A DNA stretch of 64,000 nucleotides. It comes from Streptomyces sp. PT12. GTDB taxonomy: Bacteria; Actinomycetota; Actinomycetes; Streptomycetales; Streptomycetaceae. Below the pieces are notes generated by a model. The model ran no database searches, was not told the origin of the DNA, and was given only the letters and a program-made list of their open reading frames with translations. The stretch is from the NCBI RefSeq assembly GCF_003311645.1, contig NZ_QEST01000096.1, forward strand, positions 158,206 through 222,205, read 5' to 3'. How positions within the stretch are numbered: the stretch's first letter is position 1; each line of letters opens with the position of its first letter. Made by a program: the position numbers and the translations under genes. This document shows positions 1 through 7,863 of the stretch, in pieces.

Positions 1-108
1 GGTGCCGAACGCCGTGCCGACGGTGTCGATCGACTCCTGGTCGCCCGGGCACGGGACGAAGCCGAGCGCGGGGAAGTCGTTGATGTGCGGCTTGCGTGGA
101 AAGGACAT
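1..108 (-). CDS. Putative type VII-secreted protein, N-terminus only (runs off the left edge)
   Basis: Only the first 36 codons are present. The product opens MSFPRKPHIND and continues through a GFVPCPGD segment. In streptomycetes this kind of opening is found on putative type VII-secreted proteins and RHS-type polymorphic toxins that carry a WXG-like N-terminal region. The ATG follows a G-rich ribosome binding site and lies 10 bases after the stop of the WXG100-like gene, so the two are probably co-transcribed. Whether the missing C-terminus is a toxin cannot be judged here. The family call rests on the opening residues and the neighbour only. Confidence 0.6.
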   Translation of the reverse strand, partial: MSFPRKPHINDFPALGFVPCPGDQESIDTVGTAFGT

Positions 109-118
109 CGTTCCCCCC

Positions 119-421
119 TCAGGAGCCCTCGTTGGCGGCCTGGAGCTCCTCGGCCAGACTCAGGTCGAGCTCGTCGAACTGCCGCTCCACCTGGGTCAGG
201 ATCTCCGCGGCGCTCCGCGCGAACTCCCCGATCCGCCCGATGCCGTAGCTCCACTCGTCGCCGAACTCCCCCAGCCGGTCGGAGAGCGCCGCGACGCCCG
301 CCTCCCCGGTGCCGACGTCGCTGATCGCCTCGGCGGGATCGTTGAGGATGTCGGTGATGCGCGTCAGATTGCCGCGCACCTCGGCGAGCATCTCGCCGTC
401 TATGTACAGATCGCTGCTCAC
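119..421 (-). CDS. WXG100-like (ESX/type VII secretion-associated) small helical protein
   Basis: A product of about 100 aa that is almost entirely helical, acidic and free of cysteine, with a long amphipathic stretch. A W-S-Y motif near the middle stands where WXG100 proteins have their turn. This size and the place just before a putative type VII-secreted protein fit a WXG100-like partner or chaperone. I chose the GTG at 421, which gives MSSDLYIDGEM and has a GGGGG box just upstream. A second in-frame GTG at 442 adds seven residues and cannot be excluded. The family call is an inference from size, composition and neighbour. Confidence 0.65.
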   Translation of the reverse strand: MSSDLYIDGEMLAEVRGNLTRITDILNDPAEAISDVGTGEAGVAALSDRLGEFGDEWSYGIGRIGEFARSAAEILTQVERQFDELDLSLAEELQAANEGS

Positions 422-573
422 TGCTCCCCCGCGGTCGGCCACTTGGTCACTTCTTTACTCACGACCCATGACGCGCGGCGGGGCCCGGCGGTTCTCGCGG
501 ATCCGGCGGCCGTCCGCGCCGGAGGGCGGCGACGGAGGGCTGGTCGACGCCCGGGGCCGACAGCCCTCCCGTG

Positions 574-1398
574 CTACTTCAGTCCCCCTTGCAGGATGGC
601 GTTGACGAACTGCCGCTGGAACACCAGGTAGATGAGCAGGGAGGGGATCATGACGATCAGGGCCGCGGCGCACAACAGGACGATGTCGGTTCCGTACTGG
701 CTCTGGAAGGTCCCGAGTGCCCCGGCCATGGTGCGATCGTGGGGATCGCTGACGAGCACCAGGGCGAGCAGGAACTGGTTCCACGTCCAGAGGAAGTACA
801 GGATGCCCAGGACGGACAGGCCGGATCGCACGAGGGGCAGGTGAACGTGACGGAATACCTGCCACTGGGAGGCGCCGTCGAGCTGGGCGGCCTGCTGGAG
901 TTCGGGGGGAAGGCTCCTGAACTGGTTTGTCATCCAGAACACGCCGAAGGACATGAACAGCCCGACCAGAGGCAGGATGATCGCCCAGCGGCTCTCGAAG
1001 GTCCCCAGCGAGCGCGCTTGGTAGTACAGCGGGGTGATCAGGGCCTCCAGTGGCAGGGCGAGTCCGGCCAGGAAGCCGACGTAGAGCACTCTCCGTCCCG
1101 GAACGCGCAGGAACGCGAAGGCGTATCCCGCGGAGGTGGCCAGCACCAGCGAGACCGGTACGACCGCGAGCACGATCAGGCTGCTGGACAGCAGTAGCGG
1201 AAGCAGGTCCGCTTCGCGCCAGGCCAGACGGAAATTGCCCCACTGGGGATCGCCTGGCCATGCGATGCCGCGCGGCGCGGAGCCTTCGGGCGCGAGTGCG
1301 GTGGTCAGCATGCTGAGCAGCGGCAACAGGGTGTAGACGATGAGTGCCAGCAGCAGCGCGTACTGGAGCATGCGGGTCGGGGGCCAGCGCCTGGTCAT
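574..1398 (-). CDS. ABC transporter permease, MalG-like (carbohydrate type)
   Basis: A 274-aa inner-membrane permease with about six hydrophobic segments. The conserved EAA loop of binding-protein-dependent importers is visible at about residues 168-188 (E-L-Q-Q-A-A-x-L-D-G then H-L-P-L); it contacts the ATPase. Family members of this length pair with a MalF-like partner, encoded by the overlapping upstream gene (4-base ATGA overlap). No ATP-binding gene is present, so the importer probably borrows a shared MsiK-type ATPase, as many Streptomyces sugar importers do. The substrate cannot be read from the sequence. This is the last gene of a four-gene operon. Confidence 0.93.
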   Translation of the reverse strand: MTRRWPPTRMLQYALLLALIVYTLLPLLSMLTTALAPEGSAPRGIAWPGDPQWGNFRLAWREADLLPLLLSSSLIVLAVVPVSLVLATSAGYAFAFLRVPGRRVLYVGFLAGLALPLEALITPLYYQARSLGTFESRWAIILPLVGLFMSFGVFWMTNQFRSLPPELQQAAQLDGASQWQVFRHVHLPLVRSGLSVLGILYFLWTWNQFLLALVLVSDPHDRTMAGALGTFQSQYGTDIVLLCAAALIVMIPSLLIYLVFQRQFVNAILQGGLK

Positions 1399-2351
1399 CG
1401 CTCACGCCCCAGCCACTGGAGCGGCAGCACCACCGCGAGCACGAGCACGGTCAACGCGACACCGAGCGCGGACGCCTGCCCCACCTGCTGGCTCAGGAAG
1501 GTCAGCCGGTAGATCTCCACGCCGGGGACCATGGTCTCGGTGCCCGGACCACCGCCGGTGGAGACGTAGACGATGTCGAAGCTGGCGAGGGCGGCGATCA
1601 CCGTCACGGTCACGCAGACGGCGATCTCGCGGCGAACGCCGGGAATCAGCACGGTCGTCAGCTCTCTGAAGTGGCCCGCGCCATCGAGACGGGCGGCCTC
1701 GAAGAGGCTTGTGTCGATGCGGCCGACGCCCGAGAGGAGCAGGACCGTGCAGAAGCCCAACGAGACCCAGGTGCCGATGAGCCCGACCGCGGGGAGGGCC
1801 GTGTCGAAGTCGGCCAGCCATGGGCGTGCGAGGCCCCCGAGACCGAGGGCCCCGAGGAGTTGGTTGATCGCGCCCTCGGACGAGTAGGCCCAGGTCCACG
1901 CGATGGCGGCGCCCACCAGGGGCAGGATCTGGGGAACGATCAGCACCGCGCGCGCCAGTCCCCCGACCGGGCCGCGATCCACGCGGCTCAGCGCCGCCGC
2001 GCAGAGCAGGCCCGCGCCGACCGGGATGACGGTGAAGAACACGATCAGCACGAAGGCGTGGCCGATCGAGCCCGCCAGCTGGGGATCGGTCAGCACGCGC
2101 CGGTAGTTGTCGATCCCGACGAACCGCGCCGATCCGAAGCCGTCCCAGTCGTAGAGCGAGTACCGAACCGCCTGCGTGAACGGGTACACCACGAACACGG
2201 CGTACGCCACCAGGGCCGGGCCCGCCCAGACGAGGCCCGCCATCGAGCGGCCGGCGATGTGCGGCGGGACGCGCTTCCTGGGCGCGCGCGTCGGCTTACC
2301 TCCCCGTTCACGGACCGCCCGCCCCGGCTCAACGGCCGAGTTCGCGCTCAT
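1395..2351 (-). CDS. ABC transporter permease, MalF-like (carbohydrate type)
   Basis: A 318-aa permease with a polar, Arg-rich cytoplasmic N-terminus of about 35 residues followed by six or so membrane segments. The EAA loop is at about residues 218-238 (F-E-A-A-R-L-D-G-A-G then I-P-G). It should form the heterodimeric channel with the MalG-like protein whose start overlaps its stop by 4 bases. Its own start lies 23 bases inside the end of the binding-protein gene, so the three transporter genes are tightly coupled. Confidence 0.93.
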   Translation of the reverse strand: MSANSAVEPGRAVRERGGKPTRAPRKRVPPHIAGRSMAGLVWAGPALVAYAVFVVYPFTQAVRYSLYDWDGFGSARFVGIDNYRRVLTDPQLAGSIGHAFVLIVFFTVIPVGAGLLCAAALSRVDRGPVGGLARAVLIVPQILPLVGAAIAWTWAYSSEGAINQLLGALGLGGLARPWLADFDTALPAVGLIGTWVSLGFCTVLLLSGVGRIDTSLFEAARLDGAGHFRELTTVLIPGVRREIAVCVTVTVIAALASFDIVYVSTGGGPGTETMVPGVEIYRLTFLSQQVGQASALGVALTVLVLAVVLPLQWLGRER

Positions 2352-3699
2352 AGCCGTCCTCCAACTGGCTGGCCAGCTCTTCGGGTGTGATCCGTCCGGC
2401 CAGGAGCGACTGGATCGAGGGAACGATCGTGCTCACCTGGATGGAGGCGGTGGCGTTCGCCATGAAGTCGACCAGTCCGTCGCTGGCCACGAGGTGCCCG
2501 AACGCCGCCACGGTGTCGCTCACGGCCGAGCCGCGCTCGGTCGCGGGCATGGGCGCGCTCTCGGGACCGGCGGGGATCAGCCCTCCCAGGCGAACGGTGA
2601 GCTCGCGGGCGCTCGCGTCGGTCTGGACGAAGTCAAGGAAGGCGGCCGCCTCCTGGGGGTGTTCCGACCGTGCGGAGATCGCCAGGTTCGAACCGGCCGT
2701 CATGGCCGAGTACGGGCCGCCCTCCTCCATCGGCGGGAACAGGAAGAAGCCGAAGTCGCCTGAGGACTCGTCGAGCCCGGGTGCGTGCCAGTTGCCGCTC
2801 GGAAAGAAGACGCCCTCGCCTTCCGTGAACCGGATCGGCGCGGCGGACTGGTCGATGCTGTTGACATCGTCGGGGAGGTACCCGTCGGCGGCCCATGCCT
2901 GGAGGGCGGCGGCGGCCTGGACGGTCGGCTCGGTGTCGATGTCCGCGCCGGGCTGGTTGAACGTCCATGCCTGCATCGGCTCGCTCGTTCCCGCGTGGCC
3001 CATCTGGAGGTTCTGAAGCAGGAAGGCGGTGCCGCCGTCCTTCCCGTTGACCATCATGGGCAACAGGCCCTTCTCGCGTGCCCGGTCCAAGAGGTCCTCG
3101 AACTCGGAGACGGACTCCGGGGGTTGTGACATTCCTATCTCGCCCGCGAGCGACGTGTTGTAGTACACGCCCGTGAGCCCGAAGCCCGGACCGACCGCGT
3201 AAAGCGACCCCGTGCCGCGGGTCCCTCCGTCCGCGGCGACGCGCGCGGAAAGGAACTGCGACGGTGGCCAGTCGTCCCACCCGTAGGCTTCCGCGTAGCC
3301 GTCGAGGCTGATGATCATCTCGTCCTTCACCAGGTTTCCGAAGGACCCGAGCTTGATGATGTCGGGGGGATTGCTGGTCGACAGGATCCGCGGGGCGTTG
3401 GTGATCAGCGTGGCGTAGTCCTCGCTGTCGACGGTGACGTCCGCGTCCGGATGCTCGGCCTCGAACTCCTCGGCCAGTGCCTCGTAGAGGGGCACATCAG
3501 GAGTGCTGACCAGGATGCGGAGCGGTCCTGACACGGCGGGCAGCCTCGTCGCGGGCTCCTGCGGCCCTGGCCCACCGGGGTTACCGGCGCCGGGTGGGCC
3601 GCAGGCGGCCAGGAGGAGAGCGGCCCCCAGGAGCAGGGCCGTTGTGGCGCGTCCGCGGAGGCTCTGGAGGGCCACCATGCCATGGAGGGACGTGGTCAT
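2329..3699 (-). CDS. Extracellular solute-binding lipoprotein (family 1) of an ABC importer
   Basis: A 456-aa secreted protein. An Arg-containing, hydrophobic N-terminus ends in a lipobox (L-A-A-C) with Cys33 as the likely lipidated residue, so the mature protein should be anchored to the outer face of the membrane. The rest has the length and the Trp/Tyr-rich layout of family 1 sugar-binding proteins. It is followed by two sugar-type permease genes and overlaps the upstream hydrolase stop (ATGA). The ligand is unknown; pairing with an esterase suggests an acylated or ester-linked compound, but that is inference. Confidence 0.92.
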   Translation of the reverse strand: MTTSLHGMVALQSLRGRATTALLLGAALLLAACGPPGAGNPGGPGPQEPATRLPAVSGPLRILVSTPDVPLYEALAEEFEAEHPDADVTVDSEDYATLITNAPRILSTSNPPDIIKLGSFGNLVKDEMIISLDGYAEAYGWDDWPPSQFLSARVAADGGTRGTGSLYAVGPGFGLTGVYYNTSLAGEIGMSQPPESVSEFEDLLDRAREKGLLPMMVNGKDGGTAFLLQNLQMGHAGTSEPMQAWTFNQPGADIDTEPTVQAAAALQAWAADGYLPDDVNSIDQSAAPIRFTEGEGVFFPSGNWHAPGLDESSGDFGFFLFPPMEEGGPYSAMTAGSNLAISARSEHPQEAAAFLDFVQTDASARELTVRLGGLIPAGPESAPMPATERGSAVSDTVAAFGHLVASDGLVDFMANATASIQVSTIVPSIQSLLAGRITPEELASQLEDGYERELGR

Positions 3700-4709
3700 C
3701 TCCGCTCCCCTTGGTCGAACAGCGTGGTGCGGGGACGGGGCGACGCGGAGTCGAGGGCCTTGCGGATCGCGTCTCCGGCCAGGTCGAGGGCCCGGCGCGC
3801 GTCCGGCGTCACACCGGCCATCTGGAAGAACCCGTGGATCTGGCCGGGGAACGCCAGGAGGTCGACCGGCACTCCGGCGTCCCGGAGACGATCGGCATAG
3901 CGCTCGCCCTCGCCGCGGAGCACGTCGTGCTCGGCGAGGATGACGGTGGCGGGGGGAAGGCCGCTCAGACCGGCCGCCCGGAGGGGCGCGGCGAGAGGGT
4001 CGTCGCGGTGGCTGCCCTCGGGGTCGTACTGGTCCCAGAGCCAGGCGATCCGTTCACAGGCGGCGGCCCCGAAGTCCCGCTGCCCGACGAAGCCGCGATA
4101 GCGGCGCCGAAAGGCCGCCTTGTACTCGCTGTCCCCGTGGTCGAGCACCGGATAGACCAGCAGCTGTGCCGCGAGGTCCAGTTGACGCTCACGGGCGGCC
4201 AGACATGCGGCGGCCGCGAGGTTCCCGCCCGAACTGTCCCCGCCCACGGCCACGGCCCCGTATCTGGATCGGGCCCAGTCGAGCACCCGCAGGACATCCT
4301 CGAGCCCGGCGGGAAACGGATGCTCGGGAGCCAGCCGGTAGTCGACCGAAACGACCGCGCACCGGGCGCGGTTGGCCAGGGATCGCGCGACTCCGTCGTA
4401 GCCGTCGAGGTCGCCGTGGACCCAGCCGCCCCCGTGCACCCATACCAGCACGTCCACGGCGTCGGGGGATGGCAGGACGCGTCGCACCGGCACCCCTGAG
4501 GCGTCGAGGTCTTCGGAGGAGAAGACCGGCTCAAGCGCGCCCCGCACCGCCAGCGCGCGGTCGCGGGTGGTCCGGCGCAGCGCCTCCGTGTCATCCCACC
4601 GCATCGCCCCGTCCGGGTTGAGCTCCAGGTACCTGCCCACCTCGGGGCGGATCCTCGGAGCCGTCGGGTCGGCCGCCCGCGAAGCGGGCCCGGGTCCTCG
4701 CGAGTTCAT
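3696..4709 (-). CDS. Alpha/beta hydrolase, hormone-sensitive-lipase-like esterase
   Basis: A 337-aa cytoplasmic esterase of the HSL family. The oxyanion-hole motif HGGG is at residues 92-95 and the nucleophile elbow GDSSGG at 157-162 (Ser159). A later E-H-D and an I-H-G-F motif supply the Asp and His of the triad. The longer frame to 4895 is rejected because the ATG at 4709 has a good AGGAGG box. It is the first gene of the operon with the ABC importer and faces a TetR gene across a 97-bp region, so that TetR protein is the likely regulator. The substrate is unknown. Confidence 0.9.
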   Translation of the reverse strand: MNSRGPGPASRAADPTAPRIRPEVGRYLELNPDGAMRWDDTEALRRTTRDRALAVRGALEPVFSSEDLDASGVPVRRVLPSPDAVDVLVWVHGGGWVHGDLDGYDGVARSLANRARCAVVSVDYRLAPEHPFPAGLEDVLRVLDWARSRYGAVAVGGDSSGGNLAAAACLAARERQLDLAAQLLVYPVLDHGDSEYKAAFRRRYRGFVGQRDFGAAACERIAWLWDQYDPEGSHRDDPLAAPLRAAGLSGLPPATVILAEHDVLRGEGERYADRLRDAGVPVDLLAFPGQIHGFFQMAGVTPDARRALDLAGDAIRKALDSASPRPRTTLFDQGERR

Positions 4710-4734
4710 CTCGACTGACCTCCTCGTCGCATCG

Positions 4735-4785
4735 GAAACAAACTGAGTGCTCGGTCTGTTTCGCAAACGTAACGAGTGCTCGGTC
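4735..4785. promoter_or_regulatory. Divergent promoter region with candidate TetR operators
   Basis: Between the hydrolase and TetR starts there are two direct copies of gagtgctcggtc (4745-4756 and 4774-4785). Around the first copy lies an inverted repeat GAAACA/TGTTTC (4735-4740 and 4757-4762). The second copy contains CGAG-TG-CTCG, a short dyad like the core of many TetR operators. Binding by the neighbouring TetR protein is inferred. Confidence 0.5.
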
Positions 4786-4806
4786 GGTTGTCTAGTATGG
4801 GGAGGC

Positions 4807-5445
4807 ATGAGCACTCCAACGACGCCCACCGCGGGCGCCCGGGGCGATGGCCACAAGATCTCGGCGCGTGGGGAGGCGCGACGCGCGCGCATCATCGAGG
4901 TCGCGACATCGCTGCTCGCGCGGAACGGCTCAAGGGGAACGTCCCTGGCCCAGATCGCCTCGGCGGCCGGTGTCTCTCAGACCGGGCTGCTCCACCACTT
5001 CTCGACCAAGGAGCAGCTTCTGCACGCGGTGCTCGACCGCCGGGACGAGCACGAGAACGCCCTGCTCTGGCGGGGCGGTCCGGATCCCGGACTCGGCATC
5101 TTCGACATCGTCGCCGACGTCGTCGCCGACTGGCCGAAGCACCCCGAGCTGGTGGGTCTCGTCGCCATCCTCGTCGCGGAGAACGTCGGCACCGACGCCG
5201 TCCTCAAGGACCGGCTCACCGCCACGTACCGCGCAACCGTCGCGCGACTCGAGGAGACGCTGGTGTCCGCGCGAGCGCGAGGCGAGATCCGTGCGGACGT
5301 CGACCTGCACGCCAAGGCCATCGAGATCCTCGCGTTCCTCAGCGGCCTTGAGATGGCCTGGCTCGTCGACAGCGACGTGCCCGCCCATGCGACCGCCATC
5401 GGATGGGCCGCCGCACAGGTGGAGGCCCTTGCCCTCACCCGGTGA
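4807..5445 (+). CDS. TetR/AcrR family transcriptional regulator
   Basis: A 212-aa one-component repressor. The N-terminal helix-turn-helix spans about residues 24-70 (A-R-x-x-I-I-E-V-A...G-V-S-Q-T-G-L-L-H-H-F), followed by a helical ligand-binding domain of normal length. The ATG at 4807 is preceded by GGGGAGG, so the longer frame from 4747 is not needed. It is transcribed away from the hydrolase/ABC operon and shares its promoter region, where repeats that could be operators lie. It probably represses that operon and itself; the inducer is unknown. Confidence 0.93.
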   Translation: MSTPTTPTAGARGDGHKISARGEARRARIIEVATSLLARNGSRGTSLAQIASAAGVSQTGLLHHFSTKEQLLHAVLDRRDEHENALLWRGGPDPGLGIFDIVADVVADWPKHPELVGLVAILVAENVGTDAVLKDRLTATYRATVARLEETLVSARARGEIRADVDLHAKAIEILAFLSGLEMAWLVDSDVPAHATAIGWAAAQVEALALTR

Positions 5446-5600
5446 TCAAGGTGGCGTTGGTCTGGACGCAGCGGTAAACGCGGCCCGCTCGGCGCGGGTC
5501 CCCGAAGGGGGCGGGCAACGCGGTGAACGTCCGCGGACCGCATCACCGAACTCACCAACGCCAACAGGCGACGTGCGCAAGAGATCTGGAGAAGGACCTG

Positions 5601-5647
5601 GCGGCAGCCCGCGGCAGCCCGCGGCAGCCCGCGGCAGCCCGCGGCAG
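5601..5647. repeat. Tandem repeat, 10-bp unit gcggcagccc, about 4.7 copies
   Basis: Four exact copies of gcggcagccc followed by gcggcag, in the gap between the TetR stop and the hydrolase terminator. No gene is seen in this 278-bp gap. No function is evident. Confidence 0.85.
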
Positions 5648-5694
5648 GATGATCCGCGCGGAGAACGCCCGACTCACCTACCCACCTCCGCGAC

Positions 5695-5732
5695 GGGGCC
5701 TGACCAGCAGCCTTCTACGCTGGTCAGGCCCC
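5695..5732 (-). terminator. Strong hairpin terminator after the dienelactone hydrolase gene
   Basis: GGGGCCTGACCAGC (5695-5708) pairs perfectly with GCTGGTCAGGCCCC (5719-5732): 14 bp around a 10-base loop. It starts 7 bases past the stop codon of the restored hydrolase frame at 5740, which supports that frame as the original gene end. Confidence 0.8.
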
Positions 5733-6605
5733 TACTCGGTCAGTAGCCGTTGGCCAGGGTGCGGTCGAGGAGGCGGAGCAGGCGGTCCCAGTGGCGCTGG
5801 AGTCCGGCGGGTCGAAGGCGTCGGTGTCGGACATGGTGAACCCGTGGACGGTGCCGGGGTAGATCTCGGAGGTGTAGTCGACCTCCGCGGCGTCCAGGGC
5901 CCGGTTGAGCTCGCCGAGGGTTTTGGGCGTCAGGTCGCTTTCGGCGTGGCCGAAGTGGACGTCGGCGGTGATCTCGGCGAGGGCGTCGGGCCCGTCCGCG
6001 CCCACGGGGCCGTGGAATGCGGCGAGGGCGGCCACGTGGCCGGGATGGGCCGCGGCGGTGCGCATCGCCACGAGGCCGCCTATGCAGTAGCCGGTCACCG
6101 CGACCGGTCCGACGCCGACCTCGGGCTGGGCGGTGAGGAACCTGAGGTAGGCGTCGGCGTCGCTCAGGACACGTTCGGCGGTGTGCGCCTCGATCAAGGG
6201 CATCAACTGGGCCATGAGCGCGGGCCGGACCTCTTCACCGATGTGCTCGGGAAGTTCGATCACCGGTGCCGGGCCGTGCCGGTAGAAGAGGTTGGGGACG
6301 AGCACGTAGTACCCGTGCCCGGCCAGTTCGCGGGCCATCTCCCGCAGCACGGGCCGGATGCCGAAGCCGTCCGCGTACATCAGCACCCCTGGGTGCCGCT
6401 CGCCGCGGTCGGGGAAGGCGGCGAGTGCCCTGCCCGCCAGCTCACGCGGTCGCCGCTCGGCGACATCGCGCCACATGCGGGCGCTGGCCGCCGCGAACGC
6501 GTCGATGCCCTCGGGGTCCGCCTCCCCCCACGCCGCGCAGCGCGCGGCCCAGGACTCGGCGGACTCCGGGGTGTGTCCGGCCGCGACAAGCTGCACGACG
6601 AGCAT
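5724..6605 (-). pseudogene. Dienelactone hydrolase family protein, frameshifted at the 3' end and with an unusual N-terminus
   Basis: The core is a dienelactone-hydrolase-type alpha/beta hydrolase: P-G-V-L-M-Y-A-D-G-F-G, the GYCIGG elbow with nucleophile Cys174, and a late V-H-G-F-T-M with the catalytic His. After the motif D-T-D-A-F-D-P the frame turns into Ser/Thr/Ala-rich nonsense. A one-base shift near 5805-5813 restores a normal end (A-G-L-Q-R-H-W-D-R-L-L-R) that stops at 5740, just before the terminator. The first 60 residues do not look like the usual first strand of the family and may come from another gene. Either a sequencing indel or a real pseudogene fits. Confidence 0.75.
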
Positions 6606-6666
6606 CGCCGGGTCGATGAAACCCGCACCCCGGGTCGGCCGCCGCCCCGCACCTCAGGCGGAAGAT

Positions 6667-7863
6667 TCAGGAGGCGAGCAGAACGGCGTCCCAGGGGGCC
6701 GTTCGAGGGTGGGCGAGGAGTTGGGCGTAGTCAGCCAGGGCGAGGGCAGCGCCAGCTTTGCCGGTGAGGAGGCCCGGTGTGGCGGAGGACAGCGACAGGG
6801 CGGTGTTCACAGCGCGGGCCGCCAGCTGGGCGTTGCTGTGGCGGGCGCTGATGAGAACGCCTGCCGCGCCGTGGCAGAGGCCGGGACCTTCGGTGTCCCA
6901 GGCAGTGAGATCGGCGGCGAGGTGCCCGAGGGCCGTTGTGGCGGCATGGAGGAGGGTGGGGTCGTTGAGGACTTGACCGGCGTGGTTGAGGGCGGTGGCG
7001 ATCCCTGGGGTGCCGTAGCACCAGGCCGTTCTGCGACCTGGGGTGATGCTGGGCGTTGGGGTGGGGCCGGTGTCGAGGTCGGTGCCGCTGATGTGGGGTG
7101 GCCAGGTGGGGCCGGGGCCTGCCCAGGTGAGGAGCCAGTGGGCGGCTTTGGCGATGGCGTCGTGTTGGCCGGGGACGGTGTGGCCCGCGCGTTGGGCGAG
7201 GGCGAGGAAGGCGAGGGGGCCTGCGATTCCGTGGGCCATGCCAGTGGTGGCAGCACCCGATGGGGGAACACGGACGGTTGGCGGATGGGCGTGGGCAGGG
7301 AGCCACCAGCCGGGGCGGGTGCCCTGGTCGGTGAGGATCATCCCGGTGAGCGTGGTCAGGGCGGCTCGGAGTCCCGTGGCGGCATCGGTGTGGTGGCCCG
7401 TGGTATGGGCGGCGAGGAGGATGCGGCCGATGCCGCTCAGGCCCTTGATCGCGTCGTAGACGGCCCAGGGTGTCCATGGGTGAGGGCTGGTCTGTTGGTG
7501 GCGGGCGAGGGCTTGGGCGCGGGCCGAGAGCCAGCCGGTGGCACGGGGCACGAGGGCATGGTGGGGGCCGCGGTCGGGGAGGTGGGCGGTGCCGATGATC
7601 AACGAGGTGGCGAGGGCGCCGGGTCCGGTGTGGACGCCGTCAGATGGGGCGTCGCCGAGGGCGCGAGAGGCCGCGTTCCAGTGGTGGGCGGCGGTGTTCG
7701 CGTCGCCGAGGCAGGCGTGAAGGAGAGCGGTGCCTGCCAGTCCGTAGCAGAGGGTGTGCGCGGCGCGGGTGGTGATGGCGGAGGTGACGGACTCGGTGGG
7801 CCTGAGGGCACGGGCCCGTTCTTCAGCCTTGGTGGCGGCCATGCGGCGGAGATGGTCGGTCAT
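6667..7863 (-). CDS. LanC-like lanthionine synthetase (class I cyclase)
   Basis: A 398-aa cyclase that catalyses addition of Cys thiols to dehydrated Ser/Thr in the precursor peptide, forming (methyl)lanthionine rings. The zinc ligands are visible: Cys282 in W-C-Y-G, and Cys330-His331 in L-C-H-G. The G-M-A-H-G-I-A-G motif carries the conserved His211. Length and order of the Gly-rich helical-barrel motifs match LanC. The start overlaps the LanB stop by 4 bases, so the two are translated together. It is the last gene of the lanthipeptide operon; no protease or dedicated transporter follows. Confidence 0.93.
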   Translation of the reverse strand: MTDHLRRMAATKAEERARALRPTESVTSAITTRAAHTLCYGLAGTALLHACLGDANTAAHHWNAASRALGDAPSDGVHTGPGALATSLIIGTAHLPDRGPHHALVPRATGWLSARAQALARHQQTSPHPWTPWAVYDAIKGLSGIGRILLAAHTTGHHTDAATGLRAALTTLTGMILTDQGTRPGWWLPAHAHPPTVRVPPSGAATTGMAHGIAGPLAFLALAQRAGHTVPGQHDAIAKAAHWLLTWAGPGPTWPPHISGTDLDTGPTPTPSITPGRRTAWCYGTPGIATALNHAGQVLNDPTLLHAATTALGHLAADLTAWDTEGPGLCHGAAGVLISARHSNAQLAARAVNTALSLSSATPGLLTGKAGAALALADYAQLLAHPRTAPWDAVLLAS

